Of a stretch of DNA of 64,000 bases, positions 7,293 through 15,834 are shown one piece after another (positions within the stretch are counted from its first letter, which is position 1; every line of letters starts with the position of its first letter). The notes under the pieces were generated by a model. That model was not told the origin of the DNA and did no database searches. It was given only the letters and a program-made list of their open reading frames with translations. The DNA comes from CAKZNE01 sp002695025 (lineage in GTDB: Bacteria; Bacteroidota; Bacteroidia; Flavobacteriales; Schleiferiaceae): NCBI GenBank assembly GCA_913043285.1, contig CAJWML010000018.1:1-64000 (forward strand), read 5' to 3'. A program made the position numbers and the translations under genes.

Positions 7293-9350
7293 ATGCAAAA
7301 CCCCGCTACCAATATTCCTTTTGCTGAAAAGATTGCCAAAGAATTAAGTAAGCACAATGATATACGTCCGGATTATTATTACTGGCTTAACCAACGTGAC
7401 AATCCTAAGGTTCTGGACTACCTGACAGCGGAAAACCATTACCGCGAAGCGGCCATGAAACATACGGAGCCGTTGCAGGAAAAGTTGTTCCATGAAATTA
7501 AGAGCCGCATCAAGCAGGATGATTCCAGTGTTCCCTATTATAAAAATGGCTACTGGTACTACGTACGTTTTGAGCAGGATAAGGAACACCCGGTGTATTG
7601 CCGCAAAAAAGGATCACTTGAAAATCCGGAAGAAATACTGCTGAACGTTAATGAGCTGGCTAGTACGTACGACTACTATAAAGCAGGTGGGCTAAACGTT
7701 AGCCCGGACAACACCTGGCTGGCCTTTGGCGAAGACACCCTAAGCAGGCGCATCTATAACATCCGGTTTAAGAACCTGGAAAGCGGGCAAATACTGGAAA
7801 CCCAACTGGAGTACACCACCGGTAGCATAGCCTGGGCGGCTGACAGCAAAACGGTTTTTTACACCATCAAGGACTCCAGCCTGCGGGCTTCCAAAGTATT
7901 TCGCCACACACTGGGGTCAGACCCAAAAGAGGACACGGAGGTCTTTCATGAAACGGATACCACCTTCAACTGCACAGCTTATTCTACCAAGTCTGAGAGC
8001 TTTATCATGATCGCTTCGTTCAGCTCAGTATCCAATGAATTCCGCTTTCTGGATGCTACAAATCCCGAGGGGGAATTCAGGCTGATCCAGGAGCGCGAGA
8101 GGAGCCTGGAATATGCAGTGGCACATTTTGAGAACCACTGGTATATACGCACCAATAAGGATGATGCAACCAACTTTAAACTTATGCGAGCTCCATTGGA
8201 GCAGCCGGGTAAGGAGAACTGGACGGATGTGGTACCGCATCGCAAGGATGTATACCTGGAGGGACTGGAAATTTTCCGTGACTTTTTGGTGCTGGAGGAG
8301 CGCTCTAATGGCCTGAGCAAGATCAGGATCACCCGTTGGGACAATAGCGAAGATCATTACCTGCAATTCTCTGAAGAAACCTACACTGCGGGTATCGGCA
8401 CCAACCCCGATTTTAACAGCACCACACTCCGTTATGGATACTCTTCATTAACCACGCCTGCCTCCGTATTTGATTACAATATGAACACCCGCACACAAAC
8501 GCTGATGAAGCAGCAGGAAGTGGTGGGCGGCCATAATCCCGAAGACTACCAGGCAGAAAGGATATGGGCTAAAGCTACGGATGGAAAAAGAATTCCCGTT
8601 TCACTGGTATACAAAAAAAGTCTCCGGAACGTAAAGGGAAACCCCTTACTGTTGTATGGTTATGGATCCTATGGTATTACCGTTGATCCTGGCTTTTCAT
8701 CTACAAGGTTAAGCCTGCTGGACCGTGGTTTTATATTCGCCATTGCGCATATCCGTGGCGGGCAATATCTGGGCAGAGAATGGTATGATGATGGTAAAAT
8801 GCTGAAAAAGAAAAATACCTTCAGTGATTTTATTGCCTGTGCGGAGGAACTCATCGCTCAGAATTACACCAACCCGCAACATTTATACGCCATGGGCGGC
8901 AGCGCGGGTGGTTTGCTGATGGGCGCTGTGATCAATGACAGACCTGATCTTTTTAAGGGCATTATTGCTGCCGTGCCTTTTGTGGATGTGGTAACCACCA
9001 TGCTGGATGAGAGTATTCCGCTTACCACCGGTGAATACGATGAATGGGGGAATCCGAATGACGAGGAATATTATCACTACATAAAATCCTATTCTCCCTA
9101 TGACAATGTGAAAGCACAGGATTACCCGGCCCTACTGGTCACCACCGGACTACACGATTCTCAGGTTCAATACTGGGAACCTGCCAAGTGGGTAGCCCGC
9201 CTGCGGGAAACCAAAACCGACCGCAACCCGCTCTATCTGTTTACCAATATGGAAACAGGCCACGGAGGTGCTGCTGGTCGTTTTGAAGCGTACAGGGAAA
9301 CAGCAATGGAATATGCTTTTCTCCTAGACTTGGAAGGTATAACTGAATAA
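7293..9350 (+). CDS. ptrB: oligopeptidase B (protease II), S9A family
   Basis: The 685-residue product has no signal peptide. It has an N-terminal seven-bladed propeller region and a C-terminal alpha/beta-hydrolase domain. The nucleophile lies in GGSAGG (Ser about 537), the Asp in GLHDSQVQYWEPAKWVARLR and the His in METGHGGAAGRF; the last two are characteristic of oligopeptidase B rather than prolyl oligopeptidase. The enzyme cleaves short peptides after basic residues in the cytoplasm. The open frame begins at 7242, but those 17 codons cover the promoter, and homologues start near MQNPATNIPFAEK. The length is typical. It ends 1 nt before the convergent arsC-like gene. Confidence 0.93.
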   Translation: MQNPATNIPFAEKIAKELSKHNDIRPDYYYWLNQRDNPKVLDYLTAENHYREAAMKHTEPLQEKLFHEIKSRIKQDDSSVPYYKNGYWYYVRFEQDKEHPVYCRKKGSLENPEEILLNVNELASTYDYYKAGGLNVSPDNTWLAFGEDTLSRRIYNIRFKNLESGQILETQLEYTTGSIAWAADSKTVFYTIKDSSLRASKVFRHTLGSDPKEDTEVFHETDTTFNCTAYSTKSESFIMIASFSSVSNEFRFLDATNPEGEFRLIQERERSLEYAVAHFENHWYIRTNKDDATNFKLMRAPLEQPGKENWTDVVPHRKDVYLEGLEIFRDFLVLEERSNGLSKIRITRWDNSEDHYLQFSEETYTAGIGTNPDFNSTTLRYGYSSLTTPASVFDYNMNTRTQTLMKQQEVVGGHNPEDYQAERIWAKATDGKRIPVSLVYKKSLRNVKGNPLLLYGYGSYGITVDPGFSSTRLSLLDRGFIFAIAHIRGGQYLGREWYDDGKMLKKKNTFSDFIACAEELIAQNYTNPQHLYAMGGSAGGLLMGAVINDRPDLFKGIIAAVPFVDVVTTMLDESIPLTTGEYDEWGNPNDEEYYHYIKSYSPYDNVKAQDYPALLVTTGLHDSQVQYWEPAKWVARLRETKTDRNPLYLFTNMETGHGGAAGRFEAYRETAMEYAFLLDLEGITE

Positions 9351-9351
9351 G

Positions 9352-9693
9352 TCAGATCAGGACTTCCAGTATCTTTTCCGGTGGACGTCCTACCACGGCT
9401 TTGTCTCCGTTTTCCAGGATGGGCCGTTCCATCAGTTGTGGATATTCGATCATGGCCAGGAGAACTTCTTCGTGGGTCAGTTCCTTATCCGCAAACTCTT
9501 CTTTCCAGATGTTTTCTTTGGTACGCACCAATTCTTCCGCCTGCATGTCCAGTTTGTCCAGCAATTCCTGGAGCTCGGTAGGCAACAGGGGTTCCTTCAT
9601 ATACAGGACCAATTGCGGCTCCAGGCCTTTATCCTGTAATATCTTAAGGGCCTCACGGCTTTTTTGGCAACGTGGATTGTGGTATAACTTCAT
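9352..9693 (-). CDS. arsC: ArsC family reductase (arsenate reductase-like, thioredoxin fold)
   Basis: The 113-residue protein has the ArsC signature YHNPRCQKSREAL with the catalytic Cys9, and the C-terminal substrate motif RPILENGDKAVVGRPPE. Proteins of this family use glutathione and glutaredoxin to reduce arsenate to arsenite. The region around the cysteine matches true ArsC better than the Spx/YffB branches. No arsenite pump, arsR or other resistance gene is nearby, so the physiological substrate is open; Bacteroidota often carry such stand-alone copies. Confidence in the family is high, in arsenate as substrate moderate. Confidence 0.88.
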   Translation of the reverse strand: MKLYHNPRCQKSREALKILQDKGLEPQLVLYMKEPLLPTELQELLDKLDMQAEELVRTKENIWKEEFADKELTHEEVLLAMIEYPQLMERPILENGDKAVVGRPPEKILEVLI

Positions 9694-9718
9694 GAGTAGT
9701 CTTGCTTAAAACAGCTCA

Positions 9719-9726
9719 CAAAATTA
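9719..9726 (-). promoter_or_regulatory. -7 box TAATTTTG of the arsC-like gene
   Basis: The minus strand reads TAATTTTG, ending 25 nt before the ATG at 9693. I see no clear TTG at the optimal -33 distance. Confidence 0.5.
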
Positions 9727-9739
9727 ACGAAACTGCAAC

Positions 9740-12700
9740 TTACCTGAAAAGATGGAAGAAGCCCTTCAGCTCATGGGGAGTTCCGCATTCATCGCGAAAC
9801 GATAACAGGTAGTAATATACCCCCTGGGGCACCTGGTTGCCATCAAAATTCCCATCCCAGCCATCCTTGTCACTTTGTGTCTGGAAAAGCTGCACTCCCC
9901 AACGATTGAATATCTTAAAATGGAACGCACTCACTTCCAAAGGATTTTTGGAAACTACAGAAAACCGGTCATTATCCCCATCTCCATTGGGTGTAAACAC
10001 ATTGGGAACCCTATAGGGAGCGTCACCTCCTTTACTGAATACATCCAGTATTTCGGAATACGTATCTACCCTGTTACAAATGGTATCTTCACTCTCCAAC
10101 CTGATCACATAACGGCCCTGTGCGGGGAATTTGAAATAGAACAGATTCCGTGAAGTGGAAACCACAAGACTGTCATTTACATACCAGTCCTTAACCTGGA
10201 AGCCCGAACCCTGGCCCCGGAAAGTAGCCTGCAACACATCCGTTTCGCAAGGTGTATACTCTACGGTAAACTCATTCTTATCCGTGAGGTCCCGGATTAC
10301 TATTTCCTTTTCAACAGTATCCCTGACACCACAAAGATCAGAAGTACCGAAAAGCTTCACGGTATAGGTTCCGGTAGTATTATAGGTATGCTGAGGAGCC
10401 TGTTCCTGGGAAAAGCCACCATCGCCAAAATCCCATACAAATTGAGCTGGATTAAGAGTGTTATTGTTAAACTGCACCACAGGATTAGATACGCAACTAT
10501 CAAAAACGGCATCAAAAGCAAGGTCCAGAGATCCTACTTCACCAAAAAAGTCATGCGTTGTGGTATCACTCAGTCCACAGGTAGTATCGATGGCTATAAA
10601 GGTGAGGGTTTGATAGCCCGTGTTATTGATGGTAAGAGTAGCGTTTTTTAAGGTATCTGTAGATCCGTTTGGAGACTGGATGAGGACAATGTCTGAGTTA
10701 TAGCTCAGATCCTGAATATTGGTGGTATAAGGTATACAACCACTGTCTTTGGCTACCCTTATATCCGCAATAGTAATGTCCGATTCAATAGCAAACTTAA
10801 ACAGGGCCAGGTTACAATTATTGGAGCCGTTGGTTTCGGAATAACTCCCCGTAGTAGTGGGAAAACTGTCTGTAGACAAACAGCTGGCACAAACCGCCTG
10901 AAAAATGGTTCCATCCCTTTTAAAGCGACTGGTACCTCCATCCACATGATCACCCAGGCCTCCTTGTTCGCCAAAATAGGTGGCATAGTTTATTTTTTTC
11001 CAGGAAGCATCCAGCACCATAAAGTAAAAATCGCGAGTGTCTGTGTTTTTCTTAAAAGCGTTAGTGGTGACCGGCATTCCACTCAAAGGACCTCCAAATT
11101 GAGCGTTGCTTCCGCCACCCCAGCCGGAGACATAGACATTATTGCAATCATCCACCATTAAGGCCGTGGGCGACAGGTTAGCTCTTACAATATTAGGATT
11201 TCCGAAAACTGTAGATCTTTTACTCTGGCTAAGATCCGCGCTGAACATTTGTAAAAATTGGTGGGCACCGGTATCTGCATACACTTCATTGCCAATAATT
11301 GGATAATCGCCAAGGCTTTGGCCAAATGCATAGATGTTTCCTTCAGCATCAAAGTCCAGCAAAAAATTCGCATCCCTAAGATTGGTGCCGTTATACGTTA
11401 TGTACCGTACGGAACCGTCTGAATTATTAAGCCCCATTATCCAGCCATCGGACCTCCCTAAATTTTGTGTTTGATAACTGGCACTTCCCGGACTTATAAG
11501 ACTATCCGAGTGCGTGGCACCTGCCACATATATCATGGTATCATTGACCATCTTAAGGGACAAGAGGCCATCAGCATATTTTCCACCATAATAATGACTC
11601 CAGTTAAGTTGGCTTAAATCCGTATTCAGGGAAAATACCACTCCATCCTGCACCCCCTGGTAAGCTGATGTTGAATTAGCGGTGGGAAAATCGCTTGACC
11701 TGGTGTTGCTTACAGCATAGATATTACCCAAATCATCCTCGGCAATATCACCCCGGAAATCATCTCCATAATTATACCTGAAATTACTATTTACGCCATC
11801 CGGGCCAGAACCTCCAAGGTAGGTGGAAGCCAGCAGACTACTTCCATCTGCACTGAACCTGGCTACAAAAATATCCACTCCATAATTATAGGTATAACTG
11901 GAATTGGAGGGACTAACGTAAGTGAAGGCCGCCCCGGAATCAAGTTTGGGCTGAAAGGCATTGCCGCTAACAGGAAAATCCCTTGAACCGGTGTTTCCCA
12001 GCAGGATAAGTTCTCCATTTTTCCCCTCCAACAAACTATAAGGCATTTCCTTACCCTCTCCTCCGAAATAAGTACTGTAAATAAGTGCAGTACCATCAGG
12101 TGTAAATTTACTTATGGCAATGTCAATACCGGCCTGGGCACTGTTTCCGCTTTGAGACTGATAAGCCATTTTGGTTGGATACCCGGAAGAAAGACCAAAA
12201 ACAATTCCCCCTCCGTAGCCGGAACCATCTGCACCGTAGGTGGCCGTATAACCCCAATTATCCTGTAAAGAACCGGTATAGGTACTGAAGATCAGGGTTG
12301 GGTCAATTATGAGTTCCTCATCCACATTGTAGTCACCCAATACAAAGCCCAGAGTATCACCCCACAGGCGGTAACTACAGGGCACCTCCACCTTTTTACC
12401 GTTAATATTCTGGTAGGCATAGGGAGCTGACTCCATCACATCCTCCAAGCTGGTTTGCACCATGAGATTCCCATACACCAGCTTAAGTTGTTGCTGCCCT
12501 TCGTAATAGAGTTTTATCCTATCAGGCTCAGCTCCCGGCTTTAAGATCATGTCGTACTTCAGGTTTTGATCTGTAGAGAAATAGTAAAGCACATCTATAT
12601 TGGGGTACAAGCTTTTATACCGCACCTGTTCAAATAAGTGTACTTTACCCTTCCACCGTTCCGGGTCATTGCCCAAAATAAAGTTCAGGTACTCGCTTCG

Positions 12701-13030
12701 CTCCAGCCCGGCATTTGCTTTTATCTCAGTATTAGCCCCAAGAAAAGTCATGCGATAAGCGTAGGATTCCGACCCTGAATACATGGGTTGATGTGCGTGC
12801 CCCGATTGTTTGGATTTATCGGAAACCGGGCGCACCAGGTTAACCGTAACAGACGAGCTTTTCAGAAATACACCACCATAACCAACCGGGAGTTTATAAT
12901 CAAAGTCTTCTACCCACTGGCCCTTATTTTCAATGAATGCTGTTTTCTGGGCCAAAGCTTTATGAGCTCCTCCCCAAAAAATAACACACCAAAAAACAAG
13001 TAAATATCTATTCAAAATCTGTGCTTGCAA
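9740..13030 (-). CDS. large secreted SBBP-repeat / PKD protein with CHU_C (T9SS type B) C-terminal domain
   Basis: This product of up to 1096 residues has an N-terminal signal (NRYLLVFWCVIFWGGAHKA, cleaved near LAQ), then a domain beginning FIENKGQWVEDF found at the head of SBBP proteins. A long beta-propeller-like region of SBBP repeats follows (YSTYFGGEGKEMPYSL, STYLGGSGPDG), then PKD folds (WDFGDGG near residue 865). The final ~85 residues form the gliding-motility-associated CHU_C domain (VPNVFTPNGDGDNDRF ... IFNRWGVQLF). That domain directs export through T9SS. The protein is probably a cell-surface adhesin or structural protein. No ATG fits; TTG 13030 or TTG 13015 (MNRYLLVFW) must be the start, and the latter gives the cleaner signal peptide. 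Confidence 0.88.
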   Translation of the reverse strand: MQAQILNRYLLVFWCVIFWGGAHKALAQKTAFIENKGQWVEDFDYKLPVGYGGVFLKSSSVTVNLVRPVSDKSKQSGHAHQPMYSGSESYAYRMTFLGANTEIKANAGLERSEYLNFILGNDPERWKGKVHLFEQVRYKSLYPNIDVLYYFSTDQNLKYDMILKPGAEPDRIKLYYEGQQQLKLVYGNLMVQTSLEDVMESAPYAYQNINGKKVEVPCSYRLWGDTLGFVLGDYNVDEELIIDPTLIFSTYTGSLQDNWGYTATYGADGSGYGGGIVFGLSSGYPTKMAYQSQSGNSAQAGIDIAISKFTPDGTALIYSTYFGGEGKEMPYSLLEGKNGELILLGNTGSRDFPVSGNAFQPKLDSGAAFTYVSPSNSSYTYNYGVDIFVARFSADGSSLLASTYLGGSGPDGVNSNFRYNYGDDFRGDIAEDDLGNIYAVSNTRSSDFPTANSTSAYQGVQDGVVFSLNTDLSQLNWSHYYGGKYADGLLSLKMVNDTMIYVAGATHSDSLISPGSASYQTQNLGRSDGWIMGLNNSDGSVRYITYNGTNLRDANFLLDFDAEGNIYAFGQSLGDYPIIGNEVYADTGAHQFLQMFSADLSQSKRSTVFGNPNIVRANLSPTALMVDDCNNVYVSGWGGGSNAQFGGPLSGMPVTTNAFKKNTDTRDFYFMVLDASWKKINYATYFGEQGGLGDHVDGGTSRFKRDGTIFQAVCASCLSTDSFPTTTGSYSETNGSNNCNLALFKFAIESDITIADIRVAKDSGCIPYTTNIQDLSYNSDIVLIQSPNGSTDTLKNATLTINNTGYQTLTFIAIDTTCGLSDTTTHDFFGEVGSLDLAFDAVFDSCVSNPVVQFNNNTLNPAQFVWDFGDGGFSQEQAPQHTYNTTGTYTVKLFGTSDLCGVRDTVEKEIVIRDLTDKNEFTVEYTPCETDVLQATFRGQGSGFQVKDWYVNDSLVVSTSRNLFYFKFPAQGRYVIRLESEDTICNRVDTYSEILDVFSKGGDAPYRVPNVFTPNGDGDNDRFSVVSKNPLEVSAFHFKIFNRWGVQLFQTQSDKDGWDGNFDGNQVPQGVYYYLLSFRDECGTPHELKGFFHLFR

Positions 13031-13130
13031 CCTGTAAATTTACGGAATAGGCCACAGCAAGTAAAACAACGGCCCTGGTATTAAGGCGGTTTTGAGTGAT
13101 AGGGCTATTCTAATGAAAAAAGTCTGCCCT

Positions 13131-14241
13131 TTATTGAGTATTAGCAGCGTTTTGCCCTTGCCCTTCCTGCATCAGGTAAGCCTTTATAAAATCATCCAGG
13201 TAACCGTCCAGCACGTCATCCACGTTACTGGTTTCCTCTCCGGTACGTACGTCCTTGATCAGCTTATAAGGATGAAGAACGTAGTTACGGATCTGTGAGC
13301 CCCACTCAATCTTCTTCTTGCCGGCCTCAATCTCTGCCCGCTTCTGGTTTTTAGCTTCCAGCTCCATTTCATACAACTGCGATTTCAGCAACTGTATGGC
13401 CTTTTCCTTATTCTGCAATTGAGAGCGTGACTCTGTATTTTCGATAATAATCCCAGAGGGTTTGTGCTTAAGACGTACACCAGTTTCAACCTTGTTTACG
13501 TTTTGTCCTCCTGCTCCCCCTGAGCGGAAAGTATCCCACTCAATATCGGACATATTCACCTCTATCTCTATACTGTCGTCAACCAGCGGAAATACATAAA
13601 CCGAAGCAAAGGAGGTATGACGCTTGGCATTGCTGTCAAAGGGAGATATGCGCACCAGGCGATGGACCCCATTTTCTCCCTTCAGGTATCCAAATGCGTA
13701 CTCGCCTTCTATTTCCAGGGTAACGGTTTTAATACCGGCTACGTCTCCATCCTGGTGGTTGATCTCACGGATTTTGAAGTTGTTCTGCTCTGCATAGCGC
13801 AAATACATACGCATGAGCATACTGGCCCAATCGCAACTTTCCGTACCTCCGGCACCGGCCGTAATCTGTAAAACAGCGCTGAGTTTATCTTCTTCACCAG
13901 AGAGCATATTGCGAAACTCCAGCTCCTCCACCATCTTCTCCACCTTGCGGTATTGCGAATCCAGTTCCTCCTCCGTCAGCTCGCCCATATCATGGAACTC
14001 AGCAGCAAGCTTCAGTTCTTCACCCTGAGCCTCTGCTTCTTCGTAGGTTTCCACCCAAAACTTGAGGCCGCGGATCATGCGCATCACCTTTTCAGCCTCA
14101 TCAGGATCATTCCAAAAATCGGGAACAGCCGTTTTCTCTTCCTCGTTGCTTATCTGTATCTTCTTCTGATCGATGTCAAAGATACCCCCTTAGCGCTTCC
14201 AGGCGCCCGGCTAAATCTTTTATCTGCTCTTGTGTAGTCAT
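13131..14241 (-). CDS. prfB: peptide chain release factor 2, with programmed +1 frameshift
   Basis: RF2 is encoded in two frames. ATG 14241 opens a 21-codon frame (MTTQEQIKDLAGRLEALRGYL) ending in TGA at 14178-14176. A +1 shift at CTT-T then continues through DIDQKKIQISNEEEK to the stop at 13131, giving 369 residues. The anticodon-like SPF motif (ISPFDSNAKRH) marks RF2 specificity for UGA and UAA, and GGQ (SGGAGGQNVNKVETG) marks peptidyl-tRNA hydrolysis. The in-frame UGA is the autoregulatory sensor: low RF2 favours frameshifting. An annotation limited to one frame would wrongly begin at an internal Met and lose about 50 residues. Divergent from lpd. Confidence 0.97.
14175..14190 (-). promoter_or_regulatory. 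RF2 +1 programmed frameshift site
   Basis: The minus strand reads AGGGGGTATCTTTGAC. It has the same layout as the E. coli prfB site: an internal Shine-Dalgarno-like AGGGGG, a 3-nt spacer TAT, the slippery CTT and the stop TGA followed by C, a context that weakens termination. Confidence 0.96.
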
Positions 14242-14249
14242 AGAGGTGG

Positions 14250-14257
14250 CAAAAGTA
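14250..14257 (-). promoter_or_regulatory. -7 box TACTTTTG of prfB
   Basis: The box on the minus strand ends 8 nt before the prfB ATG at 14241, so the mRNA is expected to have almost no leader. Confidence 0.6.
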
Positions 14258-14268
14258 GCATTAAAACA

Positions 14269-14284
14269 CCGGTTCTGAAACCGG
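14269..14284. repeat. 16-nt inverted repeat between prfB and lpd
   Basis: CCGGTT at 14269-14274 and AACCGG at 14279-14284 form perfect arms around a 4-nt centre. The site lies between the two divergent boxes. It could be a dimeric operator or a small hairpin; no T-run follows it on either strand. Confidence 0.45.
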
Positions 14285-14360
14285 CTGATTTATTCAGTGC
14301 CCTTATTTACAAATCAGAAAAGTCAATGCTTTTTCAGCCGCTCGGGTAAGCTTGCTTTAC

Positions 14361-14368
14361 TACATTTG
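14361..14368 (+). promoter_or_regulatory. -7 box TACATTTG of lpd
   Basis: The box lies 25 nt before ATG 14394. It also lies within the N-terminal extension of the longest open frame (TTG 14352), which excludes that longer start. Confidence 0.6.
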
Positions 14369-14393
14369 CGAAAGAATTATAGTTTCACTTCCC

Positions 14394-15797
14394 ATGACAA
14401 AATACGATGTAGCCATTATAGGCTCAGGCCCCGGAGGATATGTGGCCGCAATCCGTTGTGCCCAACTAGGTATGAAAACCGCCATTATTGAAAAATACCC
14501 CACCCTGGGCGGAACCTGCCTCAACGTAGGGTGTATCCCTTCCAAAGCCCTGCTGGACTCATCGGAACATTATCATAATGCTCACAACAACTTTGAGGAG
14601 CACGGCATTAACCTTAAGGATCTTAAAGTTGATTTCAAACAGATGATCAACCGTAAGCAAAAGGTGGTGGATCAAACCTGTGACGGTGTAAAATATCTCA
14701 TGGATAAAAATAAAATTGAGATATACCATGGTGTAGGTTCCTTTGAAGATGAGCATACCATCATCATTAAAGGTGAGGGAGATAAAAACGAAAAGATTGA
14801 GGCCCAAAACATCATTATTGCCACGGGAAGTAAACCCACAGAATTACCTTTTGCCAAATTCGATAAAGAACGGATCATCAGCAGTACTGAAGCCCTTACT
14901 TTAAAAGAAGTCCCCAAACAACTCATTGTTATTGGCGGAGGCGTTATCGGGCTGGAGCTGGGCAGCGTGTATGCACGCCTGGGCGCAGAGGTAACGGTGG
15001 TTGAGTACCTGGACAAGGTGATTCCCACCTTTGATGGAGCTATGGGCAAGGAGCTTATGAAGTCCCTGAAAAAGCTGGGCGTTAAGTTCAACCTCAGCCA
15101 CAAGGTTACAGATGTAAGCCGTGACGGGGATAAGGTAACCGTAAAGGCTAAGGACAAAAAAGATAAAGAAGTAAGTTTTGAAGGTGACTACTGCCTGGTT
15201 TCTGTAGGCAGACGCCCTTATACCGAAGGATTGAACCTGGACAAAGCCGGGCTCAAAGCCAATGACAAAGGCCAGGTAGAAGTAAATGATCATCTGCAAA
15301 CCGAAAAGTCACATATATACGCTATTGGTGATGTAGTACGCGGAGCTATGCTGGCACACAAAGCCGAAGAAGAAGGTGTAATGGTAGCCGAACTCATAGC
15401 CGGCCAAAAACCCCATGTGGACTATAACCTTATTCCGGGAGTGGTGTACACATGGCCCGAAGTTGCCGGAGTTGGAAAGACCGAGGAGCAACTGAAAGAA
15501 GAAAAAGTTCCTTATAAATCAGGTCAGTTCCCCATGCGTGCGCTGGGCCGTTCAAGGGCCAGTATGGACACTGAGGGCTTGGTGAAGATCCTTTCCCACC
15601 AGGAAACTGACGAGGTCCTGGGAGTGCACATCATTGCTGCCCGCGCTGCTGATCTTATAGCCGAAGCGGTAGTAGCCATGGAGTTCCGTGCATCAGCCGA
15701 AGATATAGCCCGTATCAGCCATGCTCACCCCACTTACAGTGAAGCCGTTAAGGAAGCCGCTCTAGCCGCCACTGACAATCGCTCTTTGCATGTTTAG
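14394..15797 (+). CDS. lpd: dihydrolipoyl dehydrogenase
   Basis: The 467-residue flavoprotein shows FAD-binding GSGPGG near the N-terminus, the redox-active disulfide GGTCLNVGCIPSK (Cys42 and Cys47), an NAD-binding GGGVIGLELGSV, the second FAD motif YAIGDV and the C-terminal catalytic HAHPTYSEA. It reoxidises dihydrolipoyl groups with NAD+ as the E3 subunit of the pyruvate and 2-oxoglutarate dehydrogenase complexes and as the L-protein of glycine cleavage. The glycine-cleavage P-protein gene is in the same window but 20 kb away; no E1/E2 genes adjoin it. Start at ATG 14394 is supported by the promoter box and by family alignment at MTKYDVAIIG. Confidence 0.96.
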   Translation: MTKYDVAIIGSGPGGYVAAIRCAQLGMKTAIIEKYPTLGGTCLNVGCIPSKALLDSSEHYHNAHNNFEEHGINLKDLKVDFKQMINRKQKVVDQTCDGVKYLMDKNKIEIYHGVGSFEDEHTIIIKGEGDKNEKIEAQNIIIATGSKPTELPFAKFDKERIISSTEALTLKEVPKQLIVIGGGVIGLELGSVYARLGAEVTVVEYLDKVIPTFDGAMGKELMKSLKKLGVKFNLSHKVTDVSRDGDKVTVKAKDKKDKEVSFEGDYCLVSVGRRPYTEGLNLDKAGLKANDKGQVEVNDHLQTEKSHIYAIGDVVRGAMLAHKAEEEGVMVAELIAGQKPHVDYNLIPGVVYTWPEVAGVGKTEEQLKEEKVPYKSGQFPMRALGRSRASMDTEGLVKILSHQETDEVLGVHIIAARAADLIAEAVVAMEFRASAEDIARISHAHPTYSEAVKEAALAATDNRSLHV

Positions 15798-15834
15798 AAT
15801 CAGATAATATGCCTATCTTTCCACACGCATTTAT

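Noticed and set aside
9352..9693. Arsenic-resistance cluster
   Set aside because: Only a lone ArsC-family gene is present; no arsR, acr3 or arsB is nearby.
13131..14087. RF2 as a 318-residue protein starting at an internal Met
   Set aside because: The upstream 21-codon frame and the exact frameshift site show the full 369-residue product; the in-frame TGA is programmed, not a sequencing error.
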